From Cynocephalus volans (taxonomy: Eukaryota > Chordata > Mammalia > Dermoptera > Cynocephalidae): a stretch of 64,000 nucleotides of DNA. The stretch lies in NCBI RefSeq assembly GCF_027409185.1, contig NC_084464.1:44305095-44369094 (forward strand), written 5' to 3'. The notes beneath the pieces are model-generated. The model saw only the letters and a list, made by a program, of their open reading frames with translations, was not told the origin of the DNA and did no database searches. How positions within the stretch are numbered: the first letter of the stretch is position 1; every line of letters begins with the position of its first letter. Both the position numbers and the translations under genes were made by a program. Positions 23,561 to 34,732 of this stretch are shown in pieces.

Positions 23561-23936
23561 AAGGTACATTTTGACTGACACAAAATTCATCTACCAAGAT
23601 TTCCAAGTTCATTTCTTGGAAATCTCCTTCTAGTTTCTTATTTCTAATTATTTTTATGCTGCTTAATTTACCATAAGAAACAGACACTTTTCTTGCCCCC
23701 CAAAGAGCTGTCCTGCATGGAAACAGCAGAATGGATGAATATGAATGCATGAACTTAATGTGTTCCAGCCACTGATTCAAGGGCTTCTCATGTTTCATTT
23801 AACCCTAAAGCCTGTGCTAGCCTCTAAGATGTAGGTAACATTGTTATTCTCATTGGAAAGATGAAGAAATCAAGGCATAATGTGTTCAAGTAACTTTCCA
23901 AAGGTGACACAGCTGGAAGTGAAGGAGCCCTCTTTG
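23561..23936. other. Short unique segment between two young L1s, with MIR relic
   Basis: It lies within what should be BTNL2 intron 1. About 23,795-23,925 is a reverse-oriented MIR-like relic (CATTGGAAAGATGAAGAAATC, then GGTGACACAGCTGGAAGTG). No BTNL2 immunoglobulin exon is present. The 17-bp target site of the next L1 ends it (23,920-23,936). Confidence 0.6.
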
Positions 23937-26654
23937 TTTTTTTTATTTTATTTTATTTTATTTTATTATTATTTTTTTTTAAATTTTATTTTGTCGATAT
24001 ACATTGTAGCTGATTAATGCTCCCCATCACCAAAACCTCCCTCCCTTCTCCCTCCCCCCCTCCCCCCCAACAATGTCCTTTCTGTTTGTTTGTTGTATCA
24101 ACTTCAAATAATTGTGGTTGTTATATCTTCTTCCCCCCCACCCCCGGTTTGTGTGTGTATGTGTGTATGTGTGTGTGTGAATTTATATATTAATTTTTAG
24201 CTCCCTCCAATAAGTGAGAACATGTGGTATTTCTCTTTCTGTGCCTGACTTGTTTCACTTAATATAATTCTCTCAAGGTCCATCCATGTTGTTGCAAATG
24301 GCAGTATTTCATTCGTTTTTATAGCTGAGTAGTATTCCATTGTGTAGATGTACCACATTTTCCATATCCACTCATCCGATGATGGGCATTTGGGCTGGTT
24401 CCAACTCATGGCTATTGTAAAGAGTGCTGCGATGAACATTGGGGAACAGGTATACCTTCGACTTGATGATTTCCATTCCTCTGGGTATATTCCCAACAGT
24501 GGGATGGCTGGGTCGTATGGTAGATCTATTTGCAATTGTTTAAGGAACCTCCATACAATTTTCCATAGAGGCTGCACCATTTTGCAGTCCCACCAACAAT
24601 GTATGAGAGTTCCTTTTTCTCCGCAGCCTCGCCAGCATTTATCGTTCATAGTCTTTTGGATTTTAGCCATCCTAACTGGGGTTAGATGGTATCTCAATGT
24701 GGTTTTGATTTGCATTTCCCGGATGCTGAGTGATGTTGAGCATTTTTTCATATGTCTGTTGGCCATTTGTATATCTTCCTTAGAGAAATGCCTACTTAGC
24801 TCTTTTGCCCATTTTTTAATTGGGTTGCTTGTTTTCTTCTTGTAAAGTTGTTTGAGTTCCTTATATATTCTGGATATTAATCCTTTGTCAGATGTATATT
24901 TTGCAAATATTTTCTCCCACTCTGTTGGTTGTCTTTTAACTCTTTTAATTGTTTCTTTTGCTGTGCAGAAGCTTTTTAGTTTGATATAATCCCATTTGTT
25001 TATTTTTCCTTTAGTTGCCCGTGCTTTTGGGGTCGTATTCATGAAGTCTGTGCCCAGTCCTATTTCCTGAAGTGTTTCTCCTATGTTTTCTTTAAGAAGT
25101 TTTATTGTCTCAGGGTGTATATTTAAATCCTTAATCCATTTTGAGTTGATTTTAGTATACGGTGAGAGGTATGGATCTAGTTTCATTCTCCTGCATATCG
25201 ATATCCAGTTATCCCAGCACCACTTGCTGAAGAGGCAGTCCCTTCCCCAGTGAATAGGCTTGGTGCCTTTGTCAAAGATCAGATGGCAGTAAGTGTGTGG
25301 GTTGATTTCTGGATTCTCTATTCTATTCCATTGGTCAGTGTGTCTGTTTTTATGCCAGTACCATACTGTTTTGGTTATTATAGCTTTGTAGTATAGCTTA
25401 AAGTCAGGTAGTGTTATGCCTCCAGCTTTATTTTTTTTGCTCAGCATTGCTTTGGCTATTCGTGGTCTTTTATTGTTCCATATAAATGTCTGAATAGTTT
25501 TTTCCATTTCTGAGAAAAATGTCTTTGGAATTTTGATGGGGATTGCATTGAATTTGTATATCACTTTAGGTAGTATGGACATTTTCACTATGTTGATTCT
25601 TCCAATCCAAGAGCATGGAATATCTTTCCATCTTCTTGTATCCTCTCTAATTTCTCTCAGCAGTGGTTTGTAGTTCTCATTATAGAGATTTTTCACCTCC
25701 TTGGTTAACTCAATTCCTAAGTATTTTATTTTTTTGGTGGCTATTGTAAATGGGCAGGCTTTCTTGATTTCTCCTTCTGCATGTTCACTATTGGAGAAAA
25801 GAAATGCTACTGATTTTTGTGTGTTGATTTTGTATCCTGCTACTGTGCTGAAATCATTTATCAATTCCAACAGTTTTTTTGTAGAGGTTTTAGGCTGTTC
25901 GATATATAGGATCATGTCATCTGCAAACAGGGACAGTTTGACTTCATCTTTTCCAATCTGGATGCCCTTTATTTCCTTCTCTTCTCTGATTGCTCTGGCT
26001 AGTACTTCCAACACTATGTTGAATAGGAGTGGTGAGAGTGGGCATCCTTGTCTAGTGCCTGTTCTTAAAGGAAAAGCTTTCAGCTTTTCCCCATTCAGGA
26101 TGATATTGGCAGTGGGTTTGGCATATATGGCTTTAATTATGTTGAGATACTTTCCCTCTATACCTAACTTATAGAGGGTCTTTGTCATGAATGAGTGCTG
26201 AACTTTATCAAATGCTTTTTCAGCATCTATAGAGATGATCATATGGTCCTTGTGTTTGAGTTTATTAATATGGTGTATCACATTTATTGATTTGCGTATG
26301 TTGAACCAACCTTGCATCCCTGGGATGAATCCCACTTGGTCGTGATGAATAATTTTTCGTATGTGTTGCTGTATTCTGTTTGCTAGTATTTTAGTGAGGA
26401 TTTTTGCATCTATATTCATCAAGGATATCGGCCTGTAGTTTTCTTTTTTGGTTATATCTTTACCTGGTTTTGGTATCAGGATGATGTTTGCTTCATAGAA
26501 TGAGTTTGGGAGATTTGCGTCCGTTTCAATCTTTTGGAATAGTTTGTAAAGAATCGGTGTCAATTCCTCTTTGAATGTTTGGTAAAATTCTGCTGTGAAT
26601 CCATCTGGTCCTGGGCTTTTCTTTGTTGGGAGCCTTCTGATAACAGCTTCAATC
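23937..26654 (-). mobile_element. Young 5'-truncated L1, minus strand, with 17-bp target-site duplication
   Basis: The 2,718-bp insertion is flanked by TGAAGGAGCCCTCTTTG at 23,920-23,936 and 26,655-26,671. It has poly(T)/TTTTA-rich sequence at its left end (the poly(A) tail on its own strand). It is truncated within the reverse transcriptase domain of ORF2. It differs from the copy at 18,079-20,790 by only a handful of residues in translation (for example IYAKPTAN against IYDKPTAN and DIPCSW against DIPYSW), so both came from nearly the same active source. It sits in the first intron of BTNL2, in the same orientation as that gene. Confidence 0.95.
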
Positions 26655-26767
26655 TGAAGGAGCCCTCTTTGGAACACAGGTGCTTTGGCCCCAGGACCTA
26701 CACTCTCAAATTCTGTACTAGTCCTATTGAGTTTAGAACTCTGCATCTGACTGGGTGACTGGGACAT
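24197..26767 (-). pseudogene. Chimeric open frame: host-derived start fused to L1 reverse transcriptase
   Basis: An 856-codon frame starts in host DNA right of the insertion (start at 26,767, residues [15 protein letters not shown]...). It reads through the target duplication into L1 ORF2 at about residue 38 ([12 protein letters not shown]). It keeps the FADD reverse transcriptase motif and the whole C-terminal domain. The fusion is probably fortuitous. No promoter evidence is seen, and it lies within the expected BTNL2 transcript on the same strand, downstream of exon 1. It is listed because it is long and open. Confidence 0.6.
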
Positions 26768-26791
26768 TAGACTGGGAGAAGGAGGTCCTAC

Positions 26792-26870
26792 CTGACTGCT
26801 TCCTGGTCAGCAGAATGAAGAAGAAGGAGGCAACCTCACCAGACAGACTGCACCCCAGAAAGTCCATCAT
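26792..26870 (-). CDS. BTNL2: BTNL2 exon 1 (signal-peptide exon), possibly orphaned
   Basis: On the minus strand, ATG at 26,870 opens a 26-codon exon plus 1 nt. It begins [20 protein letters not shown] and ends LLTRKQS before a GTAGG donor. Human BTNL2 begins MVDFPGYNLSGAVASFLF, has the same length, ends with KQS and has the same phase-1 junction, so the match is clear. The exon encodes the cleaved signal peptide of a butyrophilin-like, B7-related protein that restrains T-cell activation. The position between TSBP1 and DRA and the minus strand agree with the human map. The remaining exons (two IgV/IgC pairs) should lie left of 23.9 kb, but nothing with the expected cysteines or Y-x-C motifs was found before TSBP1 at 9.4 kb. 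The gene is therefore either truncated or its other exons have diverged beyond recognition by eye. Confidence 0.8.
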
Positions 26871-28009
26871 CCTCCCCGGAACAAACACAACAGAAAGCAT
26901 GAGTGTGCCTCAGTGAAGTGTAATCCACCCAGCATACTCTGTGGTTTCCACTGGTCTAACGAGGAATCAACATCCACCCTGTCACGATCAATAACATGGG
27001 CTTGGCTCGGCTCCATTTCTCTGCAGTTATTAATCATTTCTAATCCCTTACCTAATTTATTGTACTTTATTTTTTAGGCCTAGGGGAAGCTTTCTGATTA
27101 AGATAAAAAGCACTCCTGTGCTAAAGGGACAATAGTATTAAAACAAAACAAAACAAAAACTCCTTAGGTCCATCTGTTGTGATCACACAAAAATTATAGA
27201 GAAGGATTCAGATATTTTTTCCCATTCTTCTCCCAGCCCCTCCTACAAAGTTCTTCACTGCAGTTTTCTAGATGTGGAGGGAAGAGGAGGAAGGCCTCGA
27301 GTCCCACGTGCAGCCAGGAAGCCAACATTCGTGCCTCTGGAGAACCCAGGGGCATGGGGATGCCTTGGAGGGTGAAGGAAAGAGCAGTGGAAATGGGCTA
27401 CAGAAGAATGTCAAGGAAACTACCTTCTCTGCTTTTTTAGTATAGTCTTGAAGACATATAGGAATGAATGAAAGAAATAGCCCAACTGGTAGAGATTGGC
27501 AAACCTAACAAGCTCATTGTACCAGCATAATCAAAATATTTCTACACAGCTAAAGTGTTTAAAACTTACCAAGACAAAGATAGAATGCGAGCTTTAGTGT
27601 TGAAAAATAAAAAATCTAGAGTAAAAAAAGTCTAACACTTATTATATCTGATGTGTCACTTATTTTATTGAAGGAAAACTTTCTTCACAGCAAGCAGAAG
27701 AACCAGTTCTGGAGCAAGGTAGAGTCAGTTACAGTTTCCCTTTTCCCAAAAACTAATGACAGAAAGATTTTATTGGGTGTGGGGAAAAATCAACAGTCTG
27801 AAGTGAAGATTATGAATTAAATGATTCAAGAGATTATTATTACTCTAATAATACCCTATTTGCTTTCTTAAAAAAAACATACTTTCATTTAAAAGAAACT
27901 GATATGAGCCCAGTCACAATACCTAGATCTAAAAGAGAACTAGAATGTTTATATTAAAATGAGACTGAGTGTTACAAGACAGCACAGACCATTCATACCT
28001 TGCTACTTG
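26871..28009. other. Region upstream of BTNL2 exon 1
   Basis: It would contain the 5' UTR and promoter of BTNL2. I see no TATA box that I can assign and no further gene. It includes AT-rich sequence and a purine-rich stretch at 27,270-27,420. Confidence 0.4.
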
Positions 28010-30113
28010 AAACCTACCACTCACTGTCCCTGTTTACACATGACATGATCCTATATATACAGGAAGACCTAAAAACTCTACCAAAAAACTCCTAGAGCTG
28101 ATAAACAATTTAGTAGTCACAGGATACAAGATCAATACACCAAAATCAGTAGCATTTTTTTACACCGACAACAAACTAGAAGACAGAGAAATCAAGAAAA
28201 CAAGCCCATTTACAATAACTATCAAAAGAATAAAATTCCTAGGAATAAATTTAACCAAGGAGATGAAAGATCTTTACAGTGAGAACTACAAATCACCACC
28301 AAAAGAAATTAAAGAGGAAGGCAGAAGAGACATTCCATGCTCATGGATTGGAAGACTTGATGTTGTGAAAATGTCCATATAGCCAAAGAGATCTACAGGT
28401 TCAATGCAATTACCATCAAAATACCAATGACATTCTTCACCAAAACAGAAAAAACAATCCTAACATTCACATGAAACAACAAAAGACTTCAAATAGCCAA
28501 AGCAATCCTGAGTAAAAAAAAAAAAAAGCTAGAAGCATTACCCTACCTGACTTCAAATTATAATACAAAGCTTTAGTAACCAAAACAGCATGGTACTGGC
28601 ATAAAAACAGACACATGGACCAATGGAATAGAATAGAGAACCCAGAAATCAACCCATATACTTACAGCCAACTGATCTTCAACAAAGCCTCCAAGAGTAT
28701 ACATTGGGGAAAAGACAGTCTCTTCAACAAACGGTGCTGGGAAAATTGAACATCCATGTGTGGAAGAATGAAACTAGACCTGTACCTCTCACCATATACT
28801 AAAATCAACACCAAATGGATCAAAGACTTAAATATAAGACCTGAAACTATAAAACTCCTAGAAGAAAACATAAGGGAAACACTTCAGGATGTAGGACTGG
28901 GCAAAGACTTTATGAATAAGAGCTCAAAATCACAGGCAACAAAAGAAAAAATAAATGGGATTGTATAATACTAGAAAGCTTCTGTACAACAATGGAAATA
29001 ATCAACAGAGTGAAAAGACAACAGACAGAATGGGAGAAAATATTTGCAAACTATACATCCAATAAGGGATTAACATACAGAAAATTCAAGGAACCTAAAT
29101 AACAGTAAAAAAAAAATCTGAAAAAAAATGGGCAAAGGAACTGAATGGACATTTCTCAAAAGAAGACATACAAATGGCCAACAGACACATGAAAAAATGC
29201 TCAACATCACTAATCATCAGGGAAATGCAAATCAAAACCACACTGAGATTTCATCTCACCCCCTTTAGACTGGCCATTATCAAGAGAATAACAAAAGCTG
29301 ATGAGGATATGGTGAAAGGGGAAGCCTTCTGCACCGCTGTAAATTAGTGCGGCCATTATGGAAAACAGTGTTGAGTTTCCTCAAACAGTTACGGATGGAA
29401 CTGCCATAGGATCCAGCAATCCCACTTCTGGGTATATACCCAAAGGAATGGAAATCATCATGTGGAAGGGATACCTGCACTCCCATGTTCATTGCAGCTC
29501 TATTTACAATAGCCAATATATGGAATCAACCTAAATGTCCATCAGTGGATGACTGGATAAGGAAATTGTGGTACATATACACCATGGAATACTACTCTGC
29601 CATAAAAAAGAATGAAATACTGCCATTCTCAGCAGCATGGATGAACTTGGAGAAAATTATGTAAAATGAAACAAGCCAGGCACAGAAAGAGAAATACCAC
29701 ATATCCTCACTCATAAGTGGGTGTGGAAGGAAGGAAGGAAGGAAGGAAGGAAGGAAGGAAGGAAGGAAGGAAGGAAGGAAGGAAGGAAGGAAGAAGGAAG
29801 GAAGAAGGAAGGAAGGAAGAAGGAAGGAAGGACAATTGCAATAATACATTGAACTTTCAGAAGGGGAGAACAGAACTGTGGTTACTAGAGGTGCCAAAGT
29901 GAGATGGGGAGGGGAGCTAGCAAGAAATTGGTTAATGGAAACAAGGAATGATTCTGTTTTATAATGATGAACATGCTAATTATCCTGATTTGATAATTAC
30001 ACATAATACACAGGTATTGATATTCAACTCCGTATCCCACAAATATGCATATTTACATATTATTTTTCAAAAAACTAAAAGTAAATGAGATAGATAAAAA
30101 AAAAAAAAAAAGA
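28010..30113 (+). mobile_element. Old L1 3' half (ORF2 C-terminal part and 3' UTR), plus strand
   Basis: Plus-strand text matches ORF2 from the reverse transcriptase catalytic region (about 28,040) to its end near 29,700, for example [27 protein letters not shown] at 28,780-28,870. A (GGAA)n tract, a 3' UTR and a poly(A) at about 30,098-30,112 follow. Many stops and indels break the frame, so it is older than the two minus-strand copies. Confidence 0.85.
29727..29831 (+). repeat. (GGAA)n polypurine microsatellite
   Basis: About 105 bp of nearly perfect GGAA tetranucleotide with a few GAA interruptions, located at the ORF2/3' UTR junction of an L1. GGAA repeats can act as ETS-family binding arrays; no such role is shown here. 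Confidence 0.93.
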
Positions 30114-31499
30114 CTGAAGGATATTGGCAATGCCCCTGACTCCTTTTGTGAAAAGAAGAAACTTTTTTTTCCAAGTAAGAGCAGAGAAAGCCCCACAAAG
30201 TCCACACCAAGCACCATTCCTCAGCCATGTGAACTTAATCGTGTGAACCCACACTTGCTGCAAACCATTTTACAGGCTTGTGTTCCTTTGAGTCTTTTAT
30301 GTTAAAGCAGGGAGGGAGGCCCACAAATGAACTCTAGAAAAAAATTGTTCAAATCAATGATGCTTTTGAAGAATGCTGTGAAAATGCTCAGGGACAGATT
30401 TGTGAGAGAGAATGAAAGGGGAAAGTAACTGCCTTGGACCAGGGTTCTCAATCGGGAAGGAGGTGGTTTTGGCCTTAGAGGACATTTGACAATGTCTGGA
30501 GTCATTTTCGGTTGTCACACTGGGATGAGGAGACGTATAATGGGTAGAAGCCAGGGTGCTGCTAAACCTCCTGCAATGTGCAGGACGGCACTGACAGCAA
30601 AGAATTATCCAGCCCGAATGTCAATAGTGCCAAGAAAAAACCCTGCCAGAGACTATCTGCTGTCAGTGTGCTGAAAACCTTTGGCATGTTTTTGATAAAG
30701 AGATAATTGGACTTAAATCGTAAACTTTAAATTAAAATGTTTTAATGATAAGCTTTTGACATCTCTTTCACCATTTGAATGTGCAGCAAAAATCTTCTGA
30801 AACTGCTTGTCTTATTAAACATGGTAAATTTTGGTTTTGTCAAGATATATGATCTAATCTGTATATGTAGCATCAAATTCTCAAAAACCCATATTTCATT
30901 TAATTCCCTGGATAAAGTACAAGCGTTCAACTGCAGCAATAAGTGGAAGCTTGTGTTTAGGCGTCGGTGAATAACGATTCTGAATTCCAGGTCTATGTCT
31001 CCACTATTGAAATTCGTATCAAAGAAAATTACAAATTACTGCTTATCGTGGGTTATTAGAAATTTCTTAGGTAAAAAGCCTCAAATGTTAAATCCTCAAA
31101 ATGTCAAGTAGCCATAGTAATTAAGTGGTGAGAATAAAGTAATTCAGTTCACAAAGTTTGAAGTTTATGTTCTGTATAGACCTTATAAACAGCTGCAGTT
31201 TATCACATGTTGAAACACTACATTTTTATAGAGAAAGCAAAAATAAAATGAGTTCTAGGAGGCAAGGTGACTTTGCTTCGACTTTTGTGACCTTGGGTGT
31301 CTCACTTTACTTTTTTGAATCCCTGCTTTTTCTCCTCTGTGATGGAGACAATCATTGCTAACATTTTTCTAGCCGTATCATCACCATGTGACAGACGAGA
31401 AAATCAAGGCTCAGAAAAACAGCCCAACATCATACATGACAAAGGAATAGTACGAGCCTGGTTTTCTTCTTTTTAACCCCGGTGCTCTTCCTCACCCAG
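30114..31499. other. Non-coding region with a MER5A-type relic
   Basis: About 30,438-30,660 resembles the hAT-Charlie non-autonomous element MER5A in plus orientation (GACAATGTCTGGAGTCATTT, GCTGCTAAACCTCCTGCAAT, AAGAATTATCCAGCCC). About 31,340-31,480 looks like a degenerate MIR. No gene is recognised. Confidence 0.55.
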
Positions 31500-31849
31500 C
31501 CTGCTCCACAGGAGCGCTGTGGGGATTAAATGAGCTGTGACATCCCTTTGAAACATGTGCAGTGGGGTGTAAGTATGAAGCACCCGCGAGAGGTGTGTAA
31601 CAGGGGCAGCATTTCCCACAGGACGCTGACTGCACGCTCTACTTCCTCCTTGTAGGCGACGTCCCTGTTCCTATGACCATCCTTCACCAGGGACTCTCCA
31701 CACCTCTCAAGTGTCTCCCTCTCTCCTTCAACGTGAAACGGGGGCAGCTGAGTCTTCTCGTCACCTGCTCGCAGGTGTGCCCTTCATCACACAGCAGGTG
31801 TCCACAGACAGGTCTGAGGGCTGGGGTGCACGGGTTGGAGCCAGAACTG

Positions 31850-32420
31850 CAGAACACTAGAGAGGGCGGAGGCAGCCCCGGATCCCCGGGGCCTTGGGCG
31901 GAGGCAGGGTTAAGGCCGCGTCTCCCCAGCTGAAGGCGCAGCCAGGTGCCCGAGGCTCGCTGTGAAAATGACCTTCCAGTCAGCGTCGCACGCTCATTTC
32001 CTACCAGCGACAACCCTCTCAAAAGTGAAACGAGACAAGTGGACTTTGACCGGGTTCAGTTTTGAGTTCTGTAGACACACAGACACAGCTGTGACATCGG
32101 CACCCGTCACCCTCCCCAGGAAGCCAGGGCGCTCGTTCTGGGTCCCCGTGTTAGGTCCCCGCGCAGCCCTGCGGCCGCAGCGCCTCCTGCGGTGCCCGTC
32201 GTCTCCCTTCCCTCCGCCCGACACTCGCCAGAGATTCCGCCGTTCGTGCCGAGTTTCCACCGGAACGCGGTACTCACAGGGCTGGACATCAAGCACATCG
32301 CCCCTCGGTTCACTGATGAGGACACCGAGGCCCCTAGACGGGTAGACCGGCCCGGCCTCCTCCAGGACGAGCGCCAGCCGCGGTCCCCGGTGGGCGGCTG
32401 TGCTGCTCCTTTCACTTTGG
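31850..32420. promoter_or_regulatory. CpG island without an assigned gene
   Basis: Between 32,101 and 32,420 I count about 34 CpG dinucleotides in 320 bp on a GC-rich background, far above the rest of the window. Density begins to rise from about 31,850. Such islands usually mark promoters of broadly expressed or germline transcripts. Several open frames cross it on both strands (for example 32,192-32,737 plus and 32,107-32,415 minus), but none has a recognisable domain. In human, non-coding transcripts are annotated between BTNL2 and HLA-DRA. Whether this island starts such a transcript is unknown. Confidence 0.65.
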
Positions 32421-34320
32421 TTCTTTGTCGCCCTCTACTGGGAAGTAAAGGGATTCGTTACTCTGAGATACAGAAGAAATTTAATGAGCTTCTGAACACA
32501 AACTTTGGGCACAAAGAGCATAATGGTAGAGGTTATAGGCACATTTTTGTGTATTTTTGTTTCAGATTTTTCTCTACATTCCTACTGTCTGTTTTATTTG
32601 GGCTAGACGGGGTCTGCAGATGCAGTCTCAGGGTTTTAAGAGTCCTCCAGAATATTTTTAGATTTAATTCTAGATTTGCACTTCGATCTAATAATTCAAG
32701 TACATGCAGCATTGTGATGCTAGAAGCTTTGAGCTGAATTTTCCCGGAGTCTCTTTCCCTCCCGTGTTATGATCAGCCGGTAATTGGGCCACCTAACTTG
32801 AGGTTTAAAGCTTCAGTTTAAAGCTCCTCCTCACTGTGGAGCATAAGGGGTTTGAAGAGGAGAAGGAAAAAAAATTAAACATTGATGGGGGTAAGAGGAC
32901 CTCCTTACCCTGTTTTTCTCTCAATTAGACTAGAGAGTCTACTCCCCACTTCACCTCCGGTTCCCAGAATAGCAGTGGTGCCCACAGTCTTCTCTCTCCT
33001 GCAGTGACACTGAAGAGTAGCAGCAAAGGGAAAGCTCCCCAAGGCAAGAAGAAGTGGGTCCTGGAAAACTCAAATATTGGATTGAACGTTTGCTGCCTAA
33101 AATGCTGGCATGCAGTGCTGCAGCAAGAAGAGAGCTTGGTGTTATGGATGTAACGGTCATCATCACCAAAATGGGAGGGCCAGTGACGACCAGGGAGCAT
33201 GAAGGGACCAGGAGAAATCACTACATGTCCCGCGGACATGGGAAGGGCCTCCGCACCAACCCTGCGCCACCCCCTATTTCAGCACTTAGAAATATAGAAA
33301 TAACCCTGGGCACTGGGGCAGAGGTGAGGGGAGGTTGCTTATTAATTTTGTGAAAGCCACTGCCTTTATCTGGAAGTTATCAGATTATAATAGTGCTTGT
33401 CATAAAAATAGCAATAGGAAAATACAGAAATTTTATTTTTTCACACCTGAGTTTGTGGTGTGACTACCCACTGCACACATTCTGCATTATCTTGATATAT
33501 CGTGTTGGAATTCTTCCAGGAGTCTTAGTATCCATATTTGAATTTTTGTTTATGGTCAGGCACGTTAGCATCAACTGACTCCTAAAAGAAGCTCTGTTTA
33601 ACCTTTTGCACATCTTTTCTCACAAACCATTTACGTACACTTTCTCAGAGGCTCACCAGTTTTGAGATAAGAACTGTGCCCTAAATTACATAATGTATTA
33701 CGGGTGGCCACATTGTGTAGGGACACACGGCTATGTGGGGGAGAAAAATAAAACACAATCTCTTTGCCATTCTGATTAGAGTCCGCATGTGGGAGAGGCA
33801 GGAAAACAAGGTAAATGCCGACAGCACTGAGAAGACAAAACAAAAAGGATCTGGGAGAGGGCAGGAGACAGAAGGGAAGGCGAGTCATGGATCTACATGG
33901 CCACCAGAGGGCAGCAGAGACATGCTCACGGTCTTGGCCCTCAAGTGCTTTTCATCAAGGCACTTGGAAATGTTTCCTCCTCCAAATGCTGCTGTCATGC
34001 TTGACCAACATTCACGACTGCCTCGTCCAGTAGATGACAAAAAGAGCACTGAGCTTAGGGTGCCTGAAATTTTAGTTCTAGATTTTTTTTTTTTAATCAA
34101 TTTGGGCAAGCTTTACTTTGGATAAGTCTGTTTATTTCTGGGGTCTCAATCTTCTTAGCTTTAACATAGGGATAATATGTGCACTGCTCACATTAAAATA
34201 TTCTTAAAAGAACAGAGTAAGAATGTAATCAAGATACAAAATCCCTATTTAGGTATAAGGTGTCGTTACTGGGAGTGGAGAGTCTAGGAAAAAAGGGAGA
34301 CTAGAACAAGAGAGGGATAA
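32421..34320. other. Non-coding region right of the CpG island
   Basis: I recognise no gene or young repeat. Several open frames of up to about 130 codons (for example 33,733-34,125 plus) lack known motifs. Confidence 0.4.
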
Positions 34321-34324
34321 GAAT

Positions 34325-34728
34325 TGAGAATAAGAAAACGATGTTCGTCCAAGAGACATCAGGAATCTGATGGATCTTGGACGTGACCGGAGCCATTGTG
34401 CACACAATAAGCACAAAATAGCCTCCAGCCTTGTCTTCCACCCCAGCACCAAACCCTTCCCCCTTCCCTTTATGAGAAGCCTCGTGACTTCTGCAAAACA
34501 GAAACCCCCTTTGCTTCTGCAAGGACACAGTTCTCTGCCGGGATCCCCTCCTTGATTATATCAGCCAGCCCTCTACACCCTATACAAGCTCTACCACCCC
34601 CACACCTGGTGCTGTCCCCCATTTTCAGGGAAGCCCCGGGCTGCCCACCACTTTGAGTGCAGCCCAGCAGATTCTTTTCCTTTAATAAAGCTTGAATGGT
34701 ACCTGGCGTCTCGGCTGCCTTTCTTTCA
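34325..34728 (+). mobile_element. Solo LTR of a class I-like endogenous retrovirus
   Basis: A 404-bp unit starts TGAGAATAAG and ends CTGCCTTTCTTTCA, flanked by 4-bp repeats GAAT at 34,321-34,324 and 34,729-34,732. An AATAAAG signal lies at 34,684-34,690 with a GT/CT-rich U5-like end, and pyrimidine-rich U3 text precedes it. A 4-bp duplication fits gammaretrovirus-like elements. No internal genes remain. Confidence 0.6.
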
Positions 34729-34732
34729 GAAT

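Noticed and set aside
29592-29902. Frames with GRKE or FLPS repeats
   Set aside because: Translations of the (GGAA)n microsatellite.
32192-32737. 181-codon plus-strand frame across the CpG island
   Set aside because: Open frames are expected in GC-rich DNA; no domain, and it runs into ordinary AT-rich sequence.
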